DNA from: Roseibium aquae | GTDB lineage: Bacteria; Pseudomonadota; Alphaproteobacteria; Rhizobiales; Stappiaceae | Length of the DNA: 64,000 bases | Direction: 5' to 3' | NCBI RefSeq assembly: GCF_008711285.1 | Contig: NZ_VXDC01000008.1 | Span: forward strand, 62,001-126,000 | Shown: in pieces, positions 28,623 through 35,808 of the stretch | Layout: every line of letters starts with the position of its first letter | Position numbering within the stretch: position 1 is the first letter of the stretch | Made by a program: the position numbers and the translations under genes | Notes under the pieces: generated by a model | Database searches by the model: none | Told to the model about the DNA's origin: nothing | Seen by the model: the letters and a program-made list of their open reading frames with translations, nothing else

Positions 28623-30041
28623 ATGACCATGTCCAAATCCACGCCCCATAACCTGACCTGGCACCGGGAACCGGCCAGCGAGCCTTTGGACGCGAACGAG
28701 GACACGCTCGCCCTGGTGCGGTCCATGGTCAAGGATGGTCAACGGACCGCACTGGTGGACACGCTGAAAAAATGGGACCCGGTCGACGTCATGCAAATGC
28801 TGACACGGCTGCGCCTCAAACATGCGCGAAAACTGTTTCAGTGGCTTCCCGCCGACCCGTCCATCAAAGTGATCGCGGAATTGCGCCCGGAGTTCCGGGC
28901 CATTTTGCTCCAGGAAGCGACGCTCGAGCAATTCCGCGATATTCTCGCGGAGCTCGATCCGGAAGACGCCAGCGAAATCCTCAATGAATTTCCCGAGGAT
29001 GTGGCGGAAGAACTCGCCCAGCGCCTGCCCGATGTCGAAACTCTGGCAAGCCGGCAGATCTATGCCGACGACAGCGCCGGGCGTATCATGGCCCGCAAGT
29101 TTGTTGCCTTGCCGGAAACATGCACCGTTGAACACGCCATCGCGCAGATCCGCGATGAAGCCAAGCGGATCCGCAAGATCTTCACGGTCTATGTGCTGGA
29201 CGCCTCAAACCATCTGGTCGGCACGGTGGAAGTGGGCAAGCTGCTGCTCGCTCCCACCCAGAAACATCTTGCCGACATCATGAACCGCGACTTCATCGCG
29301 GTCTCGGCCGACACCGATCAAGAGGAAGTGCTGCGGCTGGCCCGCAAGAAGGACATGCGGACCGTGCCCGTTCTCGACCGGGACGGGCACCTCGTGGGAC
29401 GCGTCACGCCAAAGCAGCTGACCCGCATCGCGTCGGAAGAAGCGGCCGAGGACATGCTGCTGATGAGTGGGGTCTCGTCCGAAGCCAAGGCGGACGACAC
29501 CGTTTTCCGCATTGTAAGAGGCCGGCTGCCTTGGCTCCTCACCGGATTGATCGGCTCCAGCATTGCCGCGACCGTGGTCGGCTCCTTCGAGGATCAACTG
29601 GCAGCGGCAGCGATCCTGGCGGCCTTCATCCCCGTGACCATGTCGATGGCGGGCAATGCCGGCCTGCAAGCGTCCGCGGTTGCCGTTCAAGGCCTGGCGA
29701 CAGGCGCGATCTGGACCGGGGACCTGTTCTATCGGCTTTTCAAGGAATTGCTTGCGGCCCTGTGCAACGGTGCCATCGCCGGGGTTATTCTCGCCTGCCT
29801 GGTGATGGCGGTGTCGCTCGTGTTTCCCATCGAGGCGCCCCACCGGCTGGCTTTGGCGACATCACTGTCGTTGCTCACCGTCACCACGCTCGCCGCCATG
29901 GTGGGGGCCACGATGCCCATCGTGCTCGACAAGATCGGCATCGACCCGGCCATGGCAATCGGCGTGTTCATCACCTCGTCCAACGATATTCTGGGCGTTC
30001 TGATCTTCTTCCTGATGGCAACGGCGTTCTATCTGGGATAA
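28623..30041 (+). CDS. second MgtE-type transporter (divergent)
   Basis: About 472 residues with an MgtE N domain (LAELDPEDASEILNEFPEDV), CBS pair (NHLVGTVEVGKLLLA and DGHLVGRVTPKQLTRI) and five membrane helices. The pore segment reads SMAGNAGLQASAV, where canonical proteins and the first copy have GGNAG. The last helix has SNDILGVLIFF, so the Mg2+-site aspartate is kept. AGGAGG precedes the ATG pair at 28623/28629. It differs clearly from the copy at 5402 and may prefer another divalent metal or regulation; that is an inference. It follows anbu by 142 bases. Confidence 0.88.
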   Translation: MTMSKSTPHNLTWHREPASEPLDANEDTLALVRSMVKDGQRTALVDTLKKWDPVDVMQMLTRLRLKHARKLFQWLPADPSIKVIAELRPEFRAILLQEATLEQFRDILAELDPEDASEILNEFPEDVAEELAQRLPDVETLASRQIYADDSAGRIMARKFVALPETCTVEHAIAQIRDEAKRIRKIFTVYVLDASNHLVGTVEVGKLLLAPTQKHLADIMNRDFIAVSADTDQEEVLRLARKKDMRTVPVLDRDGHLVGRVTPKQLTRIASEEAAEDMLLMSGVSSEAKADDTVFRIVRGRLPWLLTGLIGSSIAATVVGSFEDQLAAAAILAAFIPVTMSMAGNAGLQASAVAVQGLATGAIWTGDLFYRLFKELLAALCNGAIAGVILACLVMAVSLVFPIEAPHRLALATSLSLLTVTTLAAMVGATMPIVLDKIGIDPAMAIGVFITSSNDILGVLIFFLMATAFYLG

Positions 30042-30053
30042 CGGGCCAGCAAG

Positions 30054-30827
30054 CTATACCGCTTTCAATGTCAGGACGGCGGCGTCGAACTCGGTGCGCT
30101 TGTAGGCGCGCAAACGGGCAGCCTCAGCGTCTTCGCCCCAAAGTTCGATGTTCCAATCCTCTTCCACATGCGCGGCGGCCCACACCGCGTCCGGGGCGAG
30201 ATGGTCCTGCCAGATGGCGAAAGCAAGAACAGCCGACCCGGTAAGGGTTGTGATCGTATGGAACGCAGCGAGTTGCAATGGCGTCAACCTGTCGAGGCTC
30301 CCCCTGAACGCGGACACCAGTTCCTCCGGCTGATCGCGATGCATGATCCCTTCGATCAGCACGAAACGCCCGCCCAGCTCGGTGCCCGCCCAATCGAGAA
30401 CGGGATCCCAAAGGGTCCGCTGCCGCTCGCACAGGCGGTCCGGCTCATCGGCCCGGTAGCACAAGGCGTCATTTCCGGCGAAACGTGCGATCTCGTCCGC
30501 AACGTCGGCAAATCTTTCTTCGACCGCGTCCTGGGCCGTATTGGCGAGGCGGGTCAGCGGCATCCGCGCCGGGTTGATCTCTTTTTCCTGGGAATTCCAT
30601 TCGCCCGCGACCGCTTCGGCGATGGGGCGCACCGGAATGATCAACACCGACTTGGACGGCGTCTTGACCGGTCGGCCATCCAGATGAATGGCAAAACCGG
30701 TCTCCATTTCAACTGCTTGCGCCAGTTTGTAGAATCGCTTGGGCAATTCCCGGCGCGAAAGCTCCCGCGCCCGCTGCTCCGGGTCCTTGCGCGCTGCCTC
30801 CTGCAAATCTTCAAGAAAATCACGCAT
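30054..30827 (-). CDS. ATP12-family F1-ATPase assembly chaperone
   Basis: A 257-residue homologue of mitochondrial Atp12, which chaperones the F1 alpha subunit. Characteristic segments are RFYKLAQAVEMETGFAIHLD, GRPVKTPSKSVLIIP, IAEAVAGEWNSQEKEINPAR, MPLTRLANTAQDAVEE and WDPVLDWAGTELG. This family is found in alphaproteobacteria and mitochondria. The ATG at 30827 overlaps the stop of the HAD gene by one base (TGATG), and AGGA precedes it, so translation is probably coupled to that gene. F1 structural genes are not in the window. Confidence 0.92.
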   Translation of the reverse strand: MRDFLEDLQEAARKDPEQRARELSRRELPKRFYKLAQAVEMETGFAIHLDGRPVKTPSKSVLIIPVRPIAEAVAGEWNSQEKEINPARMPLTRLANTAQDAVEERFADVADEIARFAGNDALCYRADEPDRLCERQRTLWDPVLDWAGTELGGRFVLIEGIMHRDQPEELVSAFRGSLDRLTPLQLAAFHTITTLTGSAVLAFAIWQDHLAPDAVWAAAHVEEDWNIELWGEDAEAARLRAYKRTEFDAAVLTLKAV

Positions 30828-31507
30828 CACGCTGGTTCCTGGTCAAAATTGAGAAGGGTGGCAAGAGCAGCATCCAACTCGTCAAAATGGTCAATCACTG
30901 TCCGGGCTCCCGCCCGGGTCAGCGCCGGTCCTGCATGGTATCCCCAGGATACGCCCAGACCATGGACACCGGCGCTGCGGGCCATTTCCATGTCAAAACT
31001 CGTATCGCCGACCATGACCGTGCGGGTGGCATCCACACCGGTCTCGCCCAGTGCCTGCAAAATCATGTCGGGATGCGGCTTGGACGGCGAAGTGTCCGCG
31101 GTCTGGATGGTCACGAACCGGTTGTGAAGATCGTGCACCTCGACCATGTGGTCCACCCCGCGCCGGGCTTTACCCGTTGCGATCCCCAGCAGGATATCGT
31201 CGCGCAGTGCAAGCCGGTTGAGGGCGTCCCGCGTTCCCGGATAAAGCGGGTCGAGGTCTTCGCCTGTTTTCCGGCGGGCAACTTTTGCCGCGCGGTAAGC
31301 CTTGGCCATCTCGCGGGCCAGATGAGCCCGGTCCGGCCCGACAAGCTCTTCGAACGCCCGCTCAAGGGAAAGTCCGACAATGGAGAGCGCCGTCTTCCGG
31401 TCCGGCATCGCCAAACCCACCGCTTCAAAGCCGATCTCCAGACCGTGCATGATCGTGTGTTGGCTGTCGACAAGCGTGCCGTCGCAATCGAAAATAACGA
31501 GATACAT
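30827..31507 (-). CDS. HAD-family hydrolase (phosphoglycolate phosphatase-like)
   Basis: A 226-residue subclass IA HAD phosphatase. Motif I is FDCDGTLVDSQ with Asp7 and Asp9, motif II is GIATGKARRG, and motif III/IV is SKPHPDM with VMVGDTSFDMEMA. The cap is helical (residues about 15-85). The exact substrate is unknown; phosphoglycolate and other small phosphates are possible. It forms a two-gene unit with the ATP12-family chaperone, in an order seen in many alphaproteobacteria. It is an intact counterpart to the frameshifted HAD gene at 18697, though not a close copy. Confidence 0.88.
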   Translation of the reverse strand: MYLVIFDCDGTLVDSQHTIMHGLEIGFEAVGLAMPDRKTALSIVGLSLERAFEELVGPDRAHLAREMAKAYRAAKVARRKTGEDLDPLYPGTRDALNRLALRDDILLGIATGKARRGVDHMVEVHDLHNRFVTIQTADTSPSKPHPDMILQALGETGVDATRTVMVGDTSFDMEMARSAGVHGLGVSWGYHAGPALTRAGARTVIDHFDELDAALATLLNFDQEPA

Positions 31508-31659
31508 TGCCGGCTCGAGTTGTTGGCGGGAGGATGATGGCCCCGCATGTGCCGGGTTTTGAGGCCGGGGTCAAGCCATGCTATTGCGAGGCCTTCAGGC
31601 TCGACGCATTGCCGGTCTGCCGCTATTCACAGGAAGTCCAGCCCGAACCGCGAGTTTCC

Positions 31660-31830
31660 ATGACCAAAATCATTTTCATCCTGCTCTTCTGCCTTGCTGC
31701 CATTCAGGTCATCAAGCCGCTTGGTTGGCCGGGGCTCAAAAAGCGGTCGGATGCGTGGAAGCTGGTGGCAGGAGCCGTCGGGGTCACCTTCGTGGCCGTG
31801 ATCCTGTCGGCGCTATTTCAAGGCGTCTAA
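31660..31830 (+). CDS. small inner-membrane protein, 56 residues
   Basis: A short protein with two predicted membrane helices (TKIIFILLFCLAAIQVI, and WKLVAGAVGVTFVAVILSAL) joined by a basic loop (KPLGWPGLKKRSD). The frame is open from 31507, but only the ATG at 31660 opens directly into a helix. No function is recognised. Its TAA stop overlaps the TAG stop of the convergent pseudouridine synthase gene (31827-31830), which argues that both ends are fixed. It probably faces the cytoplasm at the loop by the positive-inside rule. Confidence 0.65.
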   Translation: MTKIIFILLFCLAAIQVIKPLGWPGLKKRSDAWKLVAGAVGVTFVAVILSALFQGV

Positions 31831-32849
31831 CGCTTGATCAGGGCCTCATCCGGCTCATCCGCGTCCGGATTGTAATCGGATGTGTCGAACCCGAGAAGGT
31901 TCCAGGTTTGCTGCATGTGCGGCGGCAAAGGCGCGGAGACATCGATCAGCCCGTTGCCCGAAGGGTGCGGGATCACGATCCGCCGCGCCAGAAGATGGAG
32001 CCGGTTCTGAATCCCGCCGGGCAATTCCCAGTTCTCGATATTGAAATACTTGTCGTCGCCAATGATCGGATGCCCGATATGGGCGGCATGGGCGCGCAAC
32101 TGGTGGGTCCGCCCGGTGACCGGTTTCAGCGTCACCCAGGACAGTTTCTGCCCTGAATTCTCGAAAACCGAATACAGGGAGACCGCGTGCTGGGCGTCGT
32201 CCGCCCCGCCTTGGCGCACCACCTGCATGCGTTCTTCCGCCTCGTCCCGGGCCAGAAAGGTCGAGATCCGCCCCTGACGCGGCTTCGGCACGCCGGCCAG
32301 CATCGCCCAGTAGATCTTGCGCGTGTTGCGGTGCTTGAATGCCTTGGTGAGTTCCTGCGCCGCCTTGCGTGTCTTGGCCACCAGAATGATGCCCGAAGTT
32401 TCGCGGTCGAGCCGGTGCACCAGTTTCGGCTTTTCGCCCTTTTGATTGGTGTAGGCCTCCAGCATGCCGTCCAGATGCCGCTTTAGCCCGGAGCCACCCT
32501 GTACGGCCAGCCCGACCGGCTTGTTGAGGACCATGACCTGGTTGTCCTCGAACAAGAGCATGTCCTCGATCGCCGCCTTGTCGTCGGCCGTGAGTTTGGA
32601 TGACTTCGGCTTGGCATTCTTCTTGTCATCGGCGGGCAACTCCACGCCAAGCGGCGGAATTCGGATCACTTGGCCCTTGGCGATGCGGGTATTGCTGTCC
32701 GCCCGCTTGCCATCGACCCGCACTTGGCCCGTCCGCAACAGCTTTTGCAGCCGCCCGAAACCAAGGCCCGGATAATGGGTCTTGAACCAACGGTCGAGGC
32801 GCATGCCCGCCTCGTCGGCGGTCACGGTTTTCTGTTCAATCGCGGACAT
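31827..32849 (-). CDS. rluC: 23S rRNA pseudouridine synthase, RluC/RluD family
   Basis: A 340-residue enzyme with an N-terminal S4 RNA-binding domain (MRLDRWFKTHYPGLGFGRLQ) and a RluA-type catalytic domain. Asp148 in HRLDRETSG is the catalytic aspartate. Further motifs are VLNKPVGLAVQGG and LKPVTGRTHQLRAHAAHIG. The length and S4 domain fit RluC (positions 955, 2504 and 2580) or RluD; RluC is the likelier name in this clade. A Lys-rich insertion (DDKKNAKPKSSKLTADDKAA) separates the S4 and catalytic domains. It lies about 117 bases downstream of crcB on the same strand. Confidence 0.87.
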   Translation of the reverse strand: MSAIEQKTVTADEAGMRLDRWFKTHYPGLGFGRLQKLLRTGQVRVDGKRADSNTRIAKGQVIRIPPLGVELPADDKKNAKPKSSKLTADDKAAIEDMLLFEDNQVMVLNKPVGLAVQGGSGLKRHLDGMLEAYTNQKGEKPKLVHRLDRETSGIILVAKTRKAAQELTKAFKHRNTRKIYWAMLAGVPKPRQGRISTFLARDEAEERMQVVRQGGADDAQHAVSLYSVFENSGQKLSWVTLKPVTGRTHQLRAHAAHIGHPIIGDDKYFNIENWELPGGIQNRLHLLARRIVIPHPSGNGLIDVSAPLPPHMQQTWNLLGFDTSDYNPDADEPDEALIKR

Positions 32850-32966
32850 GGATGTCTCTCAAAATGATGGGTCCGGCCACTTTGCTCACGCCGGACGGAC
32901 AGCACGCGCAAACGTGCCTGATGCCCCGCGTATACGGGGATTTTCCCAAATTTGAAAGAGGTGGGC

Positions 32967-33356
32967 TCAAGCGGACAGGGAACGCATCAGGGCAAGCCCG
33001 GCGAACACTGCTGTGATCGACAGCAACACCGAGACCGCGATATAGATCATCGCCAGCGTGATCTCGCCCCGCTCCCAAAGCACGGCGGTGTCCAGCGAAA
33101 ACGCGGAAAAGGTCGTAAATCCACCCAGAACGCCCGTTGCCAAAAAACTGCGGAGCGTGGATGCGTGGGACGCATCGTGGCGGACCAGCCATCCGATCAG
33201 GATCCCCATCAACAAGGAGCCGATGACATTCACCGCTAGAGTGCCGACAGGAAACCCGGGCCCGAACACCCGCAACGTTGCAGCGGACACGAGATAGCGC
33301 GCACCGGCGCCCAGGCCGCCGCCCAGCATCACCAGAAGAAGATGCGGAAGGGTCAC
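32967..33356 (-). CDS. crcB: fluoride efflux channel CrcB (Fluc)
   Basis: A 129-residue inner-membrane protein with four helices. It forms a dual-topology dimer that exports fluoride. The motifs GGGLGAGARY, NVIGSLLMGIL and GFTTFSAFSLD are all present; the last holds the phenylalanine and serine/threonine track residues. It starts only three bases after the stop of the third desaturase-like gene, so it is the last member of that run. No fluoride riboswitch is seen, and none would be expected within an operon. Confidence 0.94.
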   Translation of the reverse strand: MTLPHLLLVMLGGGLGAGARYLVSAATLRVFGPGFPVGTLAVNVIGSLLMGILIGWLVRHDASHASTLRSFLATGVLGGFTTFSAFSLDTAVLWERGEITLAMIYIAVSVLLSITAVFAGLALMRSLSA

Positions 33357-33359
33357 GGC

Positions 33360-34145
33360 CTACTCGCCCGCAGCCGCGGGCTTCGCCTCCTTGCGCCCCA
33401 TCTGTTCGAACTCCTTGACCTGTGAATCGTATTTCGGATCGATGGTGCCGCAGACGCGATCCCAGAACGAAAAGAAGTTCGCGAAATTGTACTTGAAGCG
33501 CGAATGATGCTGATCGTGGAAGGTCACACAGACCATGGGCGAGGGCATGCGCGAGAAGGGCGAGGCATAGAACTCGAAGCCGGAATGCCCGATCGTGCCG
33601 TTGAAATGATCCCACAGCCGGTGGGCGATCAGCACCACCACCGGGATCGGCAGGACAATGACCGCGAACAGGTAATAGCTCTGCATCACGAACGCATCGA
33701 TCAGATCATCCGAATAGGTGCTCCAGACGGTGGGCGCGACCGATCTGTGGTGCTCGGCGTGGAAGCGGTAAAGGTACTTCGTGTGCATCAGGCGATGCAT
33801 CCAGTAGAACCAGGTGTCGAAGGCGATGATTGACACCACGAACATGAGGATCGCCGACCACCAGGTCAGCTCAAGCGGGTTGACCGGCGTCCAGCCCTTG
33901 AGCGAAAGGAAAATGCCACCTGCCAGACAGCCGGCCGTCACGGTCAGGGAATACACGCTCTGTCGGATTTCCTTCCACATGCGTTTTTCGCCGCGCCGGT
34001 GCTGCTGGATGCGCCGCTCGGGGTGCCGGTTCTGGATGGCAACGAGCACCCAGCCGGTCGCGAAATACAAGAACACATTGGCCGCATAAACGGCCGCATA
34101 AAGTGGCAGGAATTCCAGCAAGACGGTGAGCGTCTGGTCGAGCAT
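33360..34145 (-). CDS. sterol desaturase/fatty acid hydroxylase family protein (paralogue 3)
   Basis: A 261-residue integral membrane di-iron protein. Histidine clusters are visible as HRLMH, HAEHH and HDQHH, with an additional GHSGFE histidine. Four or so hydrophobic segments lie in the first 175 residues. The family hydroxylates or desaturates lipid chains (fatty acids, sterols, hopanoids, carotenoids). It is the third of three consecutive paralogues, 27 bases after the second. The exact substrate is unknown. It shares with the others the N-terminal signature NRHPERRIQ and the C-terminal FFSFWDRVCGTI. Confidence 0.9.
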   Translation of the reverse strand: MLDQTLTVLLEFLPLYAAVYAANVFLYFATGWVLVAIQNRHPERRIQQHRRGEKRMWKEIRQSVYSLTVTAGCLAGGIFLSLKGWTPVNPLELTWWSAILMFVVSIIAFDTWFYWMHRLMHTKYLYRFHAEHHRSVAPTVWSTYSDDLIDAFVMQSYYLFAVIVLPIPVVVLIAHRLWDHFNGTIGHSGFEFYASPFSRMPSPMVCVTFHDQHHSRFKYNFANFFSFWDRVCGTIDPKYDSQVKEFEQMGRKEAKPAAAGE

Positions 34146-34172
34146 TTGGTTTCGCTCTTTCTTTCTGATCGG

Positions 34173-34955
34173 TTATCCGGACGTCTTCGCCGGCTTCATG
34201 TCTTCCGTATCCGGGATCTGACCCGACCCCTCCATGGTTTGAACCAGATGGTCGTATTTCGGGTGAACTGTTCCGCAAACCCGGTCCCAGAACGAAAAGA
34301 AATTGCCGTAGTTATAGTCGAATTGTGAATGATGCAGATCATGGAACGTCGTGCAGATCATCGGCGATGGCCAGCGCGAGGATTTCGACGCGAAATACTC
34401 AAAACCCGAATGCCCGACCATGCCGGAAATCTGGTCGAACAGGCGCAGGGCGAAAACCGAGAGTGCAGGTGCGGGCAAAACGAACCAGACAACCAGATAG
34501 AAACCGTGCTCGATCAGCGTGTCAATCGTGGTGGAACTGTCATTGCTCCATACGGTCGGCGCAATCGAGCGGTGGTGGGGCACATGCCACTTGTAAAAAG
34601 CCGGCAGATGCAAAAGCCTATGTCCCCAGTAGAACCAGGCGTCAAAAAGCACCAGGCACACCACGAACATCAGCGGGAAGGACCACCAGGAAAGCGGCAA
34701 TGGCTCGAACAGGGTCCAGCCCTGGGTCTGCGCAAAATAGCCGGCGGACAACAACACCGATGAGGTCGCCAGCGCGCTGATCGAGGCCTTGATCTCCGTC
34801 TTGACCCGCTTCATGCCATCGCGGTGTTTCTGGATCCGCCGGTCCGGGTGCCGGGCATTGATCGCCGTCATCACCAGGCCGGTCGCAAAATAGACCGCCA
34901 GCATGATGCCATAGATCGCCGCGAAGACCGTCAGGTAGTCGAGCAGCAGTTGCAT
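34173..34955 (-). CDS. sterol desaturase/fatty acid hydroxylase family protein (paralogue 2)
   Basis: A 260-residue membrane di-iron protein with HRLLH, HVPHH and HDLHH clusters and GHSGFEYFAS. Like its neighbours it has NARHPDRRIQ near residue 40 and FFSFWDRVCGT near the end, so the three arose by tandem duplication. The start codon overlaps the stop of paralogue 1 by one base (TGATG), indicating translational coupling. All histidine ligands look intact, so it should be an active oxygenase. Substrate is unknown. Confidence 0.9.
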   Translation of the reverse strand: MQLLLDYLTVFAAIYGIMLAVYFATGLVMTAINARHPDRRIQKHRDGMKRVKTEIKASISALATSSVLLSAGYFAQTQGWTLFEPLPLSWWSFPLMFVVCLVLFDAWFYWGHRLLHLPAFYKWHVPHHRSIAPTVWSNDSSTTIDTLIEHGFYLVVWFVLPAPALSVFALRLFDQISGMVGHSGFEYFASKSSRWPSPMICTTFHDLHHSQFDYNYGNFFSFWDRVCGTVHPKYDHLVQTMEGSGQIPDTEDMKPAKTSG

Positions 34956-35746
34956 CAGGCCTGATCCCCCTGCCCTTTCAGCCGGGTTTCAGTGTAAAGA
35001 GCCTCGAACCCCTCCACCTTGCCGTCATAGGTCGGATGGATGGTTCCGCACAGCCGGTCCCAGAACGAAAAGTAATTGGCGTAATTGAAGACAAAATACT
35101 GATGGTGCTGGTCGTGATAGAGCGTGCACAGCAGCGGCCAGGGCTTGCGCGCCGAAGCGCTGGCAAAATGCTCATAGCCGCAGTGGCCAATCGCCGCCGA
35201 CACCTGGTCGAAGACACGATGGCCAAGGAAGACAAGCGGCGGGATCGGCAGGACAAAGAGCACCAGCGCATAGTAGCTGTGCGCGAACAGTGTATCGACG
35301 GATGAACCGGCGTCATTCGACCAGACCGTTGGCGTGATCGTCATGTGGTGCGGCTTGTGGAACCGGTAGAACATCTTGGTGTGCAGGATCCGGTGCCCCC
35401 AGTAGAACCAGGTGTCGTGAAGGATCAGCGACACGACGAAGAACAGCGGCACGGACCACCAGTTCAGATCCACAGGCGCGAACAGGGTCCAGCCTTTGGC
35501 CTGCGCGAAAAGGCCGATCGCCAGACACAGGCTGGTGATGGACAATTGCCGCATGGAGGACTTGATGTCATCGATTGCCCGGTGGCTCGGCGCACGCTTT
35601 TGAATGCGGCGTTCCGGGTGGCGCCGGTTGAGCAGCACCATAACCGACCCGGTCGAGAACAAAATGACCAGACTGGCCGCATAAAGGAGGGCGAACAGGC
35701 TGATAAAACCGATCAGGCCGCTTGTTGGGTCGAGAAACGGGAACAC
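34955..35746 (-). CDS. sterol desaturase/fatty acid hydroxylase family protein (paralogue 1)
   Basis: First of the three paralogues in transcription order, 263 residues. Clusters HRILH, HKPHH and HDQHH with GHCGYEHFAS are intact. The N-terminal region carries NRRHPERRIQKRAPSH, and the C-terminal region YFSFWDRLCGTI. It follows the patatin-like gene by 62 bases on the same strand, so a lipase and three lipid-modifying oxygenases may share a transcript. Which lipid is modified cannot be told. It is slightly more divergent at the third cluster region than the other two copies (by eye). Confidence 0.9.
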   Translation of the reverse strand: MFPFLDPTSGLIGFISLFALLYAASLVILFSTGSVMVLLNRRHPERRIQKRAPSHRAIDDIKSSMRQLSITSLCLAIGLFAQAKGWTLFAPVDLNWWSVPLFFVVSLILHDTWFYWGHRILHTKMFYRFHKPHHMTITPTVWSNDAGSSVDTLFAHSYYALVLFVLPIPPLVFLGHRVFDQVSAAIGHCGYEHFASASARKPWPLLCTLYHDQHHQYFVFNYANYFSFWDRLCGTIHPTYDGKVEGFEALYTETRLKGQGDQA

Positions 35747-35808
35747 GGATCTTCCTGAAACTTGAGTAGGTCAATGTTGGTTTCTGCATTGCACCACGCA
35801 GACCCCGT

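Noticed and set aside
33357-33360. Possible fluoride riboswitch for crcB
   Set aside because: crcB begins three bases after the previous gene, leaving no room for the aptamer; nothing similar was seen before the first gene of the run.
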